From Reclinomonas americana ATCC 50394 (taxonomy: Eukaryota; Jakobida; Jakobea; Jakobida), in contig PS015120.1 in NCBI GenBank assembly GCA_048213135.1, forward strand, positions 94,563-158,562: DNA of 64,000 bases, given 5' to 3'. Of the stretch, positions 32,107 to 41,909 are shown piece after piece. Below the pieces are notes generated by a model, which worked only from the letters and a program-made list of their open reading frames with translations, made no database searches and was not told where the DNA came from. Both the position numbers and the translations under genes were made by a program. Each line of letters starts with the position of its first letter. Within the stretch, counting starts at the first letter, position 1.

Positions 32107-35100
32107 ATGAGCACCGCCGGTGACTCATCGCCCTCGGAGGGCAGCACGGTGATGACGATGAGCCCGAGCTTCTCACTGCCGAGTCCACTTCCGGCGGCAC
32201 CCGCTCGCAGCAACCTGCTTCGCGGCCCCACTGCCGCCGCCATTGCGTGTGGGACCGCACGGCGACGCGTCTCACTCGCCGTCCTCACCATGCCTCCCAT
32301 GCACATGAGTGGCAGTCCGGGTACGGGTCATGGTGATGGTGGTGCCAGTGGTGGTCAACGCGAGCAGGTGCCACTGCAGCGGAGACCGTCCATGGTCGCC
32401 GCAGCGGCCATGATGAGTCAGCGCTCGATGCAGCCGCTGGACATGGACGATGTGCAGCAGGAGAGCGAGCGGGGTGAGTCTCCGGCGCGACCGGCGGTGG
32501 TCGCCGCCGCTGCTGCGCACAACAAGAAGCCGTCGCCAAAGAAGCCGTCGCCCAAGACGCCGAGACACGTCAAGACGGCGCAGACAGCGGCGACGGCGAC
32601 GACGACGTCGACGACGTCCGCTACTGGCACGGGAAGGGCGAAGCACGCCAAGCCCAAGGCGTCGCCGCCAAAGTCGGCAGTGGCGACGGCGGCTGTCGAT
32701 GCTGCCACTGCGACGACGCCCACAGCGGCTGCAGGAGGAGAGGATGGGTCGGCGGAGGATGGACAGGATGCACCGATGGCACGCAAGGGCAGTGTCATTG
32801 TGACGCGTCGTTGGAGCTTTTTCCGAAAGCACAAGAAGCAGTCGGTTGCCCCGACGCCAACTGTAGTTGCGTGGGTGGATTTGAGATGCTCTTCCTTTTT
32901 TTGTGGCTGTTTGGCTCATTCGCTTCTGTTTCGCAGGCCGTGCGAGTGTCTCCGTATTTGGAGCCACTGCAGCTGCCACCCGACTGGGCTGGCCTACTGG
33001 AGACGGTAAATATTGGCGACGAGCCGGAGCGCATTCCATGGCACACGGGCGTGGAAATGCTGCGGTCGGTGTGCAGCAAGCAGCTGAACGCCGTCACGGA
33101 CAACGTCAACAAGATGGTGCAGACGCTCGACAGACGGCACGCCTCGCTCATGTCGGCGCTGTCGACTGTGTACGTCGACATGAAGGACTCGCTGGAGATG
33201 GAGATGCAGCAGTTTGCGGAGAAGAACCAGGCGCTGAGCCAGTCGCTGCATGCCGTGGTGGAGAAGTCGAATCGCGACATGAGCGACACGCTGGCGGAGA
33301 TGTTTCGACGCACGTGGGACAAGCAGCACGAGGCCTTCTCCTCCAAGGTGGTCTTCTTGCGCGAAGAGTTCACCGAGGCGTTGAGGAGATGTCGTGTGGC
33401 GCACGAGGTGGAGCTGGAGAATCAGCGACGATCGCACGCGGAGAAGATGGAGACGGCGCAGAAGCAGACCGAGTTGCGCTTGCGACGCCTGCTGGAGGAC
33501 CACTTGAAGGTGAAGCTGGCCGAGGCGGCCGCACGCGAGCAGGATGTGCGCGACGAGTTGTGGCGCCACAAGCTCGGTCGCGTCGACATCACCAGCAGCG
33601 ATACGCAGACCGAGTCCGACATGGAGACGGAGCTGCGTTTGCTGCGCGAGCAAGCCGGCTACCAGGAGCGCATGCTGCGCGACAAGGAGGAGTTGTTGCA
33701 CAAGTTTCGTGTCCCTCCCCAACAGTGATTTGTGTTTGATTCATGAACTCATCGTGCCTCTTTTGGCTGCAGTGCCAACATTTTCCTGCGACACAAGTCG
33801 GACGAGCTGGCCAAGAGCGCCGAGGAGATGCAGCGATTAGAGCGCGAGGCCGGCAAGTTGAGGCTGGAGGTGATTGGCGCGCAGGATCAGATGCACCGAG
33901 AGCAGCGCTCGGCGGCAACCGCCAAGGAGCAATTCAATGCTGCCACCGCGCAGATGCAGTCCGAGTTGCGTGCCATCTCAAAGAGAACTTGAAGCGCTTC
34001 TCTCCTGTGTGGCTGACAGTCGCCAATACACAGAATGGAGCATTTGCGCGCCTCGTTGATGAGCGAACGCGATCGCTTCCGACAGACCAACTTGCAGTGG
34101 GAGTTCAAGGAGGCCACCCTGCTGCAAGAGATGGGCGAGATGGAGAATGAGATTCACCGACTGCGCGAAATGATCAAGGCGGCACGCATCTCGGCGCTGA
34201 ACGACGAGGCCATTTTCGGCAAGGCGCTCCGTCACACAGTGGCGGTGGCGCACGTGGTTGGCAGTTTCGTGAACAACACAGAAAAAACTCAAGTCGTCTT
34301 GCTTTTTGTTGCACTCAACCCTCGATGATGCAGAAAACGAAACCACCGTGCACACGCCCCGAGCACCCGCGGCTCCCACATCTTTCTTCTTCCCGACGGC
34401 TCTCGACTGCCCGCTGCCACCGTCGCCATCGAAGAGCTTTGGGCGATTTGCTCGCCGAGCACCACTGGCGAGCATGGCGGCGCCGAATGCCGTGCAGGAA
34501 AACTACTTTGTCGACACGAGCTTCGGCAGCGAGACGAGCCAGCGCTCTTCGAATCGCAGCTCGAACACGACGACGACGACGGGTGTCAACTCGCCGGCGG
34601 CGACACACACATCGTCGGCCACCGCCCACGGCGGCAGTCGACTGGCGGCCGCAGCCGCAGCTTTTAATCAGGTGCCGTCCATGACGGCGCCCGCGTCACC
34701 ATGTGCCCCACCATCGGATTCGGATATGGACTCGGAGGGCGATGGTGGCTCGGCCAGCAGCGCCCCACCCAACATGCTCGAGGCCAGCGCCCCGAGCTCG
34801 GCAGCACCAACAACCACCATTACCACACCGTCACGCAAGGCACTGCCAGTGATTCCGCGCTTGATGGCACCATCTCGCGGCGGCACCACCACCTTTAGCG
34901 ACAGCGCAACCGCATCGACCGCCTTCTCTGCTGCCGGCTCCACGCGACACACACTGGCGAATGCAATGGCCCAGCTGAGCGACATGTACAGGAGCGGCGA
35001 CACGCTCGTGCATGTGCCGCTCTCTGCGCGCGCCAGCAGCAGCAGCACCAGCTCCACTGTGCCTCCACCGTCACGCTCCAGCGTCGGCACGGCCGCCAGT

Positions 35101-35277
35101 GCCACCATGTCCATTCTCAGCGCTCACAACCCCGGCAACCTCAGCGCCCGCGGCACGAGCACCTGCGTACCGTCACTGACCGGCACCTCCATCGGCAACA
35201 TCTCCACCTCCCTGCAGAGCTCCCGCTGGAACGATGCCATTCGCTCACCGTGGAGTGCCATGCCGGTCAAGAGATAA
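32107..35277 (+). CDS. Coiled-coil protein with low-complexity Ser/Ala-rich ends
   Basis: The first exon (start chosen at ATG 32,107; an in-frame ATG lies at 31,975) encodes a Ser/Ala/Pro/Lys-rich disordered region ending RRWSFFRKHKKQS. After an intron at about 32,866-32,936, a globular lead (YLEPLQLPPDWAGLLE) precedes a long coiled coil (about 33,010-34,230). A Ser/Thr-rich tail (34,330-35,277) ends SPWSAMPVKR. The reading frame near 33,985-34,035 needs either an unrecognised intron or a one-base correction to join two clearly coiled-coil halves. I do not recognise the family; a cytoskeletal or centrosomal scaffold is possible but not shown. Confidence 0.7.
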
Positions 35278-35432
35278 TAATGAATAGTGTAATCCTGTGT
35301 GTTTTGTTTCCACCGTCGCTGTCTCTCTTCAATCCACCCCCACAGAGAACAGAGAACGAGAGAAAACGAGTCGTCTTGATTGTTGTCGATCTAACAAGCA
35401 AAAGAAAGAAAAAAAAGAAGGGCCAGCCCTCG

Positions 35433-35827
35433 TTATGTACCGTCATCATCCCAACCCAGCCCGGAAGTCGGGAACAGATTCCACACATTCGGCACCAGCG
35501 ACTGCATGGCCGACGCAGTGGCGCCACTGACCAGACGAGGAGCAAGACGAGCTCCTGCTCCCATTGTCGACGACGAGGGCATTCGTTGACGCGGCACCGC
35601 AAAACCTCGCGATGAAGCTGTTTGTCGAGTGAGTAAACTGAGTGAGTACCCACGTGCATTTGCATGCGATGTGATATACCTGCGCCTGTTATTGTTGCAG
35701 TGGAGGTGGATGACGTGGCTGCAGCAGCAGAGGAGGAGGAAGAGGAGGAGGAGGAGGCAGGGGGCATGGGAGCTGTGGTCGGTCGAGAAGGACCTCGTGA
35801 CACGCGCATCGACGAGGGTGTTCGCAT
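35433..35827 (-). CDS. Small hypothetical Ser/Ala-rich protein
   Basis: Two minus-strand exons join in frame, from ATG at 35,827 through a Ser- and Ala-rich stretch, then an intron (about 35,620-35,675), then SSRGFAVPRQRMPSSS and the C-terminus WNLFPTSGLGWDDDGT. The protein is about 110 residues. The composition is low complexity, but the C-terminal segment has a normal mix with conserved-looking aromatic and acidic residues. An upstream exon cannot be excluded because an acceptor-like CAG lies just before the ATG. No family is recognised. Confidence 0.4.
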
Positions 35828-36032
35828 CGCTCGTGTGACCTGTGCAGCCGCGTGTGTGTGAGTGATGCAGCGATGGATAGAGACAGAGAGAGAGAGAGTG
35901 TGTGTGCATAAGCGTAACAGAGCGCATCACAGCACGGACAGAGCCAGTCAGCATTCGCACGCGCAAAGAAAGAAGAAGTGAGATCGTCCTTTGGGACACT
36001 CAGTGTGCGTTGTGTTGCGCGTGTGAGCGCCA

Positions 36033-37119
36033 ATGGAGGCCTTGAGAAGAGAGCTGCGTGCGTGGGAGGGCGAGTGGCTGCGCACGAAGCTCGATCAGAA
36101 ACCACTGGAGGATGAGATCCATCAGGGACTGACGGTGTGTGACGTGTGGGCCCGCGCTCTCTCACATTCTCGCACACACTCTCTCACGCCACACACTCAC
36201 GCGCGCGTGAGCAGGGTGTGTCGAGCAAGTTGGGCGAGCTGAATGCGCGAAACAGCGCGTGTACCTCACAGAGGAGAAGAGGACTGGAGAAGCGGTGCGC
36301 GCAATCAATCGGGATCTTCTCGCGCTCGCGCTCTCTCCAGAGCTGACCGCGTGTGTGTAGGATTGCCGAGTTGCGACGATTGAAGGAGCTCATTGGGCAT
36401 CGACTGGACGAGGGCGAGGAGGCCACACGTCGCGTGTCTGCGTTGGTGGAGAGCGTACGGGTTCGTCACACAGTCGTTGTTCTCTCGCTCTCCTCCTCTG
36501 ATCATCGATCGAGTGCGTGCAGATCGCTCAGCTGACAGTCATGGAGAGCCCGCGATTGTCGGCAGTGGCCGCCGCCGCCGCCGCCGCCGATGGATCGTCG
36601 TCGGGGCAGGTGGAGCCTCCGTCGCCGACGCAGGCACTGTCGGTCGGCGGCGCCTCGTCGACTGCATCGCCGGGATCGCCCATGTCGCTGCCGGCGTCGC
36701 CACCTCTGCCTTCGCAGAGCAGTAATCGACTGGACGAGCTGCTGTCGGTGACGGTGCGGCTGGCCAGCACCGATCCGCTGGCTGAGACGCGACAACGCTT
36801 GCAAGGTGGTGGTGGTGGTCATGGTGAGCAGAGTCCGCGACTGGTGGCGGCCGACAATAGCGAAGCGGTGGAGGCCGAGGAGCGGCTTCGCCAGCGTCTG
36901 CAGCGATTGATGGCCGCCGAGGAGAAACTCTCGGCGCTCATGCTGCAGCCGTCGGCAAGCTCGCTGGTTCATGTTGCGTCTTGGATGAGAGCTGCGGATT
37001 GGTGTACAAGTCGTCTCACACATGTGCAGTCGGCTTCGCCCAAGCTGGCGGCGCTGTATGGAACGCAGCGCACAGTGTCGGCCGCCGAGATTTCCAAGCA
37101 ATTGCGGAAACCCAATTGA
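36033..37119 (+). CDS. Coiled-coil protein, possibly Sld2/RecQL4-N-like at its start
   Basis: Exons predicted at 36,033-36,134, 36,215-36,291, about 36,361-36,459, about 36,522-36,972 and 37,030-37,119. The N-terminus MEALRRELRAWEGEWLRTK ... KPLEDEI loosely resembles the W-E-x-x-[FW] / R-K-P pattern of Sld2/RecQL4 N-termini; this is weak. Heptad-like segments follow (IAELRRLKELIGHRLDEG; LRQRLQRLMAAEEKLSAL), separated by a Ser/Pro/Ala-rich linker. The last intron (36,973-37,029) starts GTTGCGT. The protein ends AEISKQLRKPN. It is divergent from the small minus-strand gene with about 205 bp between starts. Confidence 0.55.
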
Positions 37120-37283
37120 AACGTGTGCAGAATTGTGTTGTATGAGGGTCAGAAGGTGTGCGCGGGACTTGGTGAACGAGGGTACAGCACTTTGCTGTCG
37201 AGCTGGAGGCGGGTGAGGCACAATTGAGACACGCGAGCTTTGTCCCGCGCGGCTCTTGGCCTTTTAATCATAATCTTTTCACG

Positions 37284-39438
37284 ATGTCGAGATTTAAGAA
37301 CACCCCTGAGCTGAACAAGAAGCACACGGCCATCCTCAACACGCTGCTCACACAGCCAGATAACAAAGTGTGCGCTGATTGCAACGCGAAGGGTGAGCGT
37401 CATCATCTCTCTTTGTATGTGTGTGTATGTGTGTGCGTGCGGAAGAAGGAGGAGAAAGAAGAGAGGGCGAGAGAGCAACGCACGCGCGCACTCCTCCCCA
37501 AGTGTGCTGGCGTCAGTTGATGATGGCCACGTGCCATGTCACACAGGCACTCACACGCAGAGAGAGAGCAGATAGCACGCGCCTCTCTTACATCTCACAC
37601 GTGCATCACGTGTGTGTATACGTGACATGATCAATATGTGTTTTCCGATCTTTGCTCACACGCGCACAAATAACTCCTCTCTCTATCTCTCACATTCACC
37701 AGGTCCACGATGGGCGTCGATCAACCACGGCTGCTTCATCTGCATTCGCTGCTCGGGCATCCACCGCAACCTCGGAGTTNNNNNNNNNNNNNNNNNNNNN
37801 NNNNNNNNNNNNNNNNNNNNNNNNNNNNNNNNNNNNNNNNNNNNNNNNNNNNNNNNNNNNNNNNNNNNNNNNNNNNNNNNNNNNNNNNNNNNNNNNNNNN
37901 NNNNNNNNNNNNNNNNNNNNNNNNNNNNNNNNNNNNNNNNNNNNNNNNNNNNNNNNNNNNNNNNNNNNNNNNNNNNNNNNNNNNNNNNNNNNNNNNNNNN
38001 NNNNNNNNNNNNNNNNNNNNNNNNNNNNNNNNNNNNNNNNNNNNNNNNNNNNNNNNNNNNNNNNNNNNNNNNNNNNNNNNNNNNNNNNNNNNNNNNNNNN
38101 NNNNNNNNNNNNNNNNNNNNNNNNNNNNNNNNNNNNNNNNNNNNNNNNNNNNNNNNNNNNNNNNNNNNNNNNNCACATCTCCAAGGTCCGCTCGACCACG
38201 CTGGACACGTGGGCGCCGGAGACGATTGAATTCATGCAGCAGAATGGCAACGCGCTGGTGAACTCGCGCTTCGAGGCCAAGCTCGACCAGTCGCAGAAGC
38301 CCACAGAGAACACAGACGATCGACGGACAGAGGAGTTTATCCGTGCCAAGTACGAGCACCGCAGGTGGTACGCGGATGGAGCCTCGTCGCCGGCGCTGGA
38401 GGAGGAGGAGGAGTATGTGGAGCGCAAGAAGAAGCGCCGATCGAAGCGCCGCGATGAGGAGGATGAGCAGCGGTTGGAGGCCACGTCGTCGCCGGTGGTG
38501 GACGAGCCGCGTCGTCCGCGCACCAGGGAATCGTCGTCGAGGTCGGGCGGTGGCGAGTCGCGACAGAGCCAGCGTGAGGCGCAGCCNNNNNNNNNNNNNN
38601 NNNNNNNNNNNNNNNNNNNNNNNNNNNNNNNNNNNNNNNNNNNNNNNNNNNNNNNNNNNNNNNNNNNNNNNNNNNNNNNNNNNNNNNNNNNNNNNNNNNN
38701 NNNNNNNNNNNNNNNNNNNNNNNNNNNNNNNNNNNNNNNNNNNNNNNNNNNNNNNNNNNNNNNNNNNNNNNNNNNNNNNNNNNNNNNNNNNNNNNNNNNN
38801 NNNNNGGCGATGGCTGCTCCGGCGCCCACCAAGAAGGCCGCCAAGCCGGCCGAACAGGAGCTGGAGGATGCCTTTGGCTTTGTGTCGGTGTCGGATCGCA
38901 ATCCAGTGTCGGGTGATGGTGAGAGGAGGAGAGAGGCAAATGGGGGAAAGAGCAGCAGTAGCTCACGCGCATGCTCTCTCTCTCTATCCCTCTCTCTCCA
39001 GACTTGTTCATGGTTCCGGAGGACGCCAAGAAAAAGTCGTCGATCATGAGTCTGTTTGACGAGAAGCCAGCGGCCGGTGCGCAAGTGCCGCCCGGACAGA
39101 TGGCTCCCGCAGGAGCTCCGCAGCACCACTTTGCGGGCATGATGGCACCGGCCGGTGCGCGCCCGCCAATGGGATTCGCCGGGCAGCCGATGATGATGAT
39201 GCCGCCGGGAGGCATGCCGATGATGGGAGGAGCGCAGCCGGCATTTGCAGGCATGATGGCTCAGCCGATGATGATGGGCATGCCCATGGGAATGGCCATG
39301 CCCGTGCAGAGCGGGTACGCCGGCATGATGCAGGCGCCGCAGGGTGGCATGATGCAGCCGCAAATGATGGGTGGCGGCATGGGAATGGGCATGGGCATGA
39401 ATATGGGCATGGGCTACGGCGGTGGCTTCCCGCGCTGA
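37284..39438 (+). CDS. ArfGAP of the SMAP type with Met/Gly-rich tail
   Basis: GTPase-activating protein for Arf GTPases in vesicle coat dynamics. The N-terminus has the ArfGAP zinc finger: CADCNAKG, a phase-1 intron (about 37,391-37,702), then [20 protein letters not shown] (Cx2C-x16-Cx2C with the catalytic R in IHR). After a 394-N gap, the ArfGAP continues with [15 protein letters not shown] and [11 protein letters not shown]. The middle is charged and Ser-rich. After a second gap (219 N) and an intron near 38,918-39,000 there is a clathrin-adaptor-like stretch ([18 protein letters not shown]) and a tail made largely of Met, Gly and Pro ([12 protein letters not shown]). The stop TGA is at 39,436. 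Confidence 0.9.
37780..38173. other. Assembly gap (394 N)
   Basis: Run of N removing the middle of the ArfGAP domain. Confidence 0.99.
38587..38805. other. Assembly gap (219 N)
   Basis: Run of N in the linker of the ArfGAP gene. Confidence 0.99.
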
Positions 39439-39610
39439 GGCGGACCCACTGCGGAAGACGCATGCCGATAGAGAGAAACGTTTGATTGCTGGTTTGCTCT
39501 TTTTTCCGACCTCCTGCTTCCGCCTTTTCCACCCCTTTTTTGCGTGTGTGTGTGTGTGTGTGTATGTGCTGCTTGCTGCATAGTGTATATGCGACATTAT
39601 TTTCGCTGTT

Positions 39611-41625
39611 TTATGTCTTGGTGGTGGTGGGTGATGGTGAAGCAGATGTGCTGTTTGGTTTGAGTCCCTCATGCTCGGCCAGTCGCGCCATGAGCGCCTC
39701 TGGCCGGTGTCCTCGAACCAGCAACGCGTCTACCTCGTCATCCTGTACAACCATGGAGTGAGAAGACAGAAGGAGAGTGACGAGGGAAGAGTGACGCGNN
39801 NNNNNNNNNNNNNNNNNNNNNNNNNNNNNNNNNNNNNNNNNNNNNNNNNNNNNNNNNNNNNNNNNNNNNNNNNNNNNNNNNNNNNNNNNNNNNNNNNNNN
39901 NNNNNNNNNNNNNNNNNNNNNNNNNNNNNNNNNNNNNNNNNNNNNNNNNNNNNNNNNNNNNNNNNNNNNNNNNNNNNNNNNNNNNNNNNNNNNNNNNNNN
40001 NNNNNNNNNNNNNNNNNNNNNNNNNNNNNNNNNNNNNNNNNNNNNNNNNNNNNNNNNNNNNNNNNNNNNNNNNNNNNNNNNNNNNNNNNNNNNNNNNNNN
40101 NNNNNNNNNNNNNNNNNNNNNNNNNNNNNNNNNNNNNNNNNNNNNNNNNNNNNNNNNNNNNNNNNNNNNNNNNNNNNNNNNNNNNNNNNNNNNNNNNNNN
40201 NNNNNNNNNNNNNNNNNNNNNNNNNNNNNNNNNNNNNNNNNNNNNNNNNNNNNNNNNNNNNNNNNNNNNNNNNNNNNNNNNNNNNNNNNNNNNNNNNNNN
40301 NNNNNNNNNNNNNNNNNNNNNNNNNNNNNNNNNNNNNNNNNNNNNNNNNNNNNNNNNNNNNNNNNNNNNNNNNNNNNNNNNNNNNNNNNNNNNNNNNNNN
40401 NNNNNNNNNNNNNNNNNNNNNNNNNNNNNNNNNNNNNNNNNNNNNNNNNNNNNNNNNNNNNNNNNNNNNNNNNNNNNNNNNNNNNNNNNNNNNNNNNNNN
40501 NNNNNNNNNNNNNNNNNNNNNNNNNNNNNNNNNNNNNNNNCCACGCGGAGGCGATGCGGCGGGCGGGGTCGGCGGTGGTCCGTCCTCCAACCCGGCGAAT
40601 GAGTTGAAGGCGCTGGCCATGGACCCGCCGCTCTCGGCCACGGCGTCGGCCGAAGCCATGGGAACGGCGGCGGCGGCGATCGGGACGAGTGTGGTGGCCG
40701 ATCAGCGACGGCGGCTGCGTGCGCTGGGCGAGACACTGACGCCGCTGCGTGTGGTCGACGAGATTGTGTGCGAACTGACGGTGCGCGANNNNNNNNNNNN
40801 NNNNNNNNNNNNNNNNNNNNNNNNNNNNNNNNNNNNNNNNNNNNNNNNNNNNNNNNNNNNNNNNNNNNNNNNNNNNNNNNNNNNNNNNNNNNNNNNNNNN
40901 NNNNNNNNNNNNNNNNNNNNNNNNNNNNNNNNNNNNNNNNNNNNNNNNNNNNNNNNNNNNNNNNNNNNNNNNNNNNNNNNNNNNNNNNNNNNNNNNNNNN
41001 NNNNNNNNNNNNNNNNNNNNNNNNNNNNNNNNNNNNNNNNNNNNNNNNNNNNNNNNNNNNNNNNNNNNNNNNNNNNNNNNNNNNNNNNNNNNNNNNNNNN
41101 NNNNNNNNNNNNNNNNNNNNNNNNNNNNNNNNNNNNNNNNNNNNNNNNNNNNNNNNNNNNNNNNNNNNNNNNNNNNNNNCGAGCGCGGCACTGCGCCCAA
41201 GTTGCGTCGCAGGACCTCGAACTCGCGGTACTTATACAGCAGCATAAAAGCACTCGGATCGGCGCGCATGTTCACCAGCACGTGATGCTTGAATGCAGGC
41301 ACCTCGGTGCTCTGCACGGAGCCACGCACGAATCGCAGATGGCGAGTGGAGGGCACGGTGACGTCCTGGTGGGCAGGGTGTGAGGAGGGAAGGGGAAGGG
41401 GAGAGGGAAGGGAAGGGCATGTATGCATTGTCACCTTGATGTAGTCGTGCCATGCAAAGTCTTGCACGACACGCGAGAGCACACGCGCAGCCGACAATGC
41501 TTGCAGTCTCTTGACGCGCACCACGTACCAACGGAATGGGGAGCTGCGCGGCGGTGGTGATTGCAGGTGAGAGCGGTGTGAGGGAGGGAGGGAGGAAAGG
41601 AGAAGAACCTGGCGAGCGGAATCAT
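39611..41625 (-). CDS. PX-domain-like protein (interrupted by two gaps)
   Basis: The start is chosen at ATG 41,625 because splicing MIPLAS to the exon SPFRWYVVRVKRLQALSAA is in frame. The next exon carries a PX-like core: AFKHHVLVNMRADPSAFMLL and YKYREFEVLRRNLGAVPRS, comparable to the RRYSEFExLxxxL helix of phosphoinositide-binding PX domains. Two gaps (391 and 742 N) hide the middle. The last exon encodes DDEVDALLVRGHRPEALMAR ... TSASPSPTTTKT, stop at 39,611. The contig at 40,541-40,788 between the gaps reads as coding only on the plus strand and may be inverted. PX identity is an inference from one helix; a sorting-nexin-like role would follow if it is confirmed. Confidence 0.45.
39799..40540. 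other. Assembly gap (742 N)
   Basis: Run of N inside the PX-like gene. Confidence 0.99.
40541..40788 (+). other. Gap-bounded contig coding on the opposite strand to its host gene
   Basis: The plus frame gives NPANELKALAMDPPLSATAS and LGETLTPLRVVDEIVCELTV, with protein-like composition; the minus frames are Arg/Ser-rich shadows. Flanking exons of the PX-like gene are on the minus strand. It is either an inverted contig belonging to that gene or a fragment of something else. Confidence 0.4.
40789..41179. other. Assembly gap (391 N)
   Basis: Run of N inside the PX-like gene, directly after the PX-like core. Confidence 0.99.
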
Positions 41626-41829
41626 TGCGGCAAATGATTGAAATCTGCTTTCGTTTCTCGCACGTCCCACCGACTACGTGACGACGGTCGATGGTCACTG
41701 CATGCTACAGCCATCAATCCAGACGCCTGTTCCTCCTTTCCCCACCGACCACAGCAGAATTTCTGTCAAATTTTTTCACTTGGAAACGTCGCAAGTGGAG
41801 AGACGCACTCTGCCACTCGCTGTCCAATA

Positions 41830-41865
<36 letters not shown>

Positions 41866-41909
41866 CTGTGCTACAGTCGGCGTGTATGTAAGTGTGTGTC
41901 CGTGCTGGC
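41626..41909. other. Spacer with (GT)n between PX-like gene start and MECR stop
   Basis: No coding sequence supported. It contains a (GT)n run at about 41,831-41,862. It must hold the promoter of the PX-like gene and the 3' UTR of MECR, both transcribed leftward. Confidence 0.6.

Noticed and set aside
36215-36360. Alternative reading with AKQRVYLTEEKRTGEAVR in the Sld2-like gene
   Set aside because: The frame looks protein-like but does not join the following exon in phase, whereas the chosen frame does.
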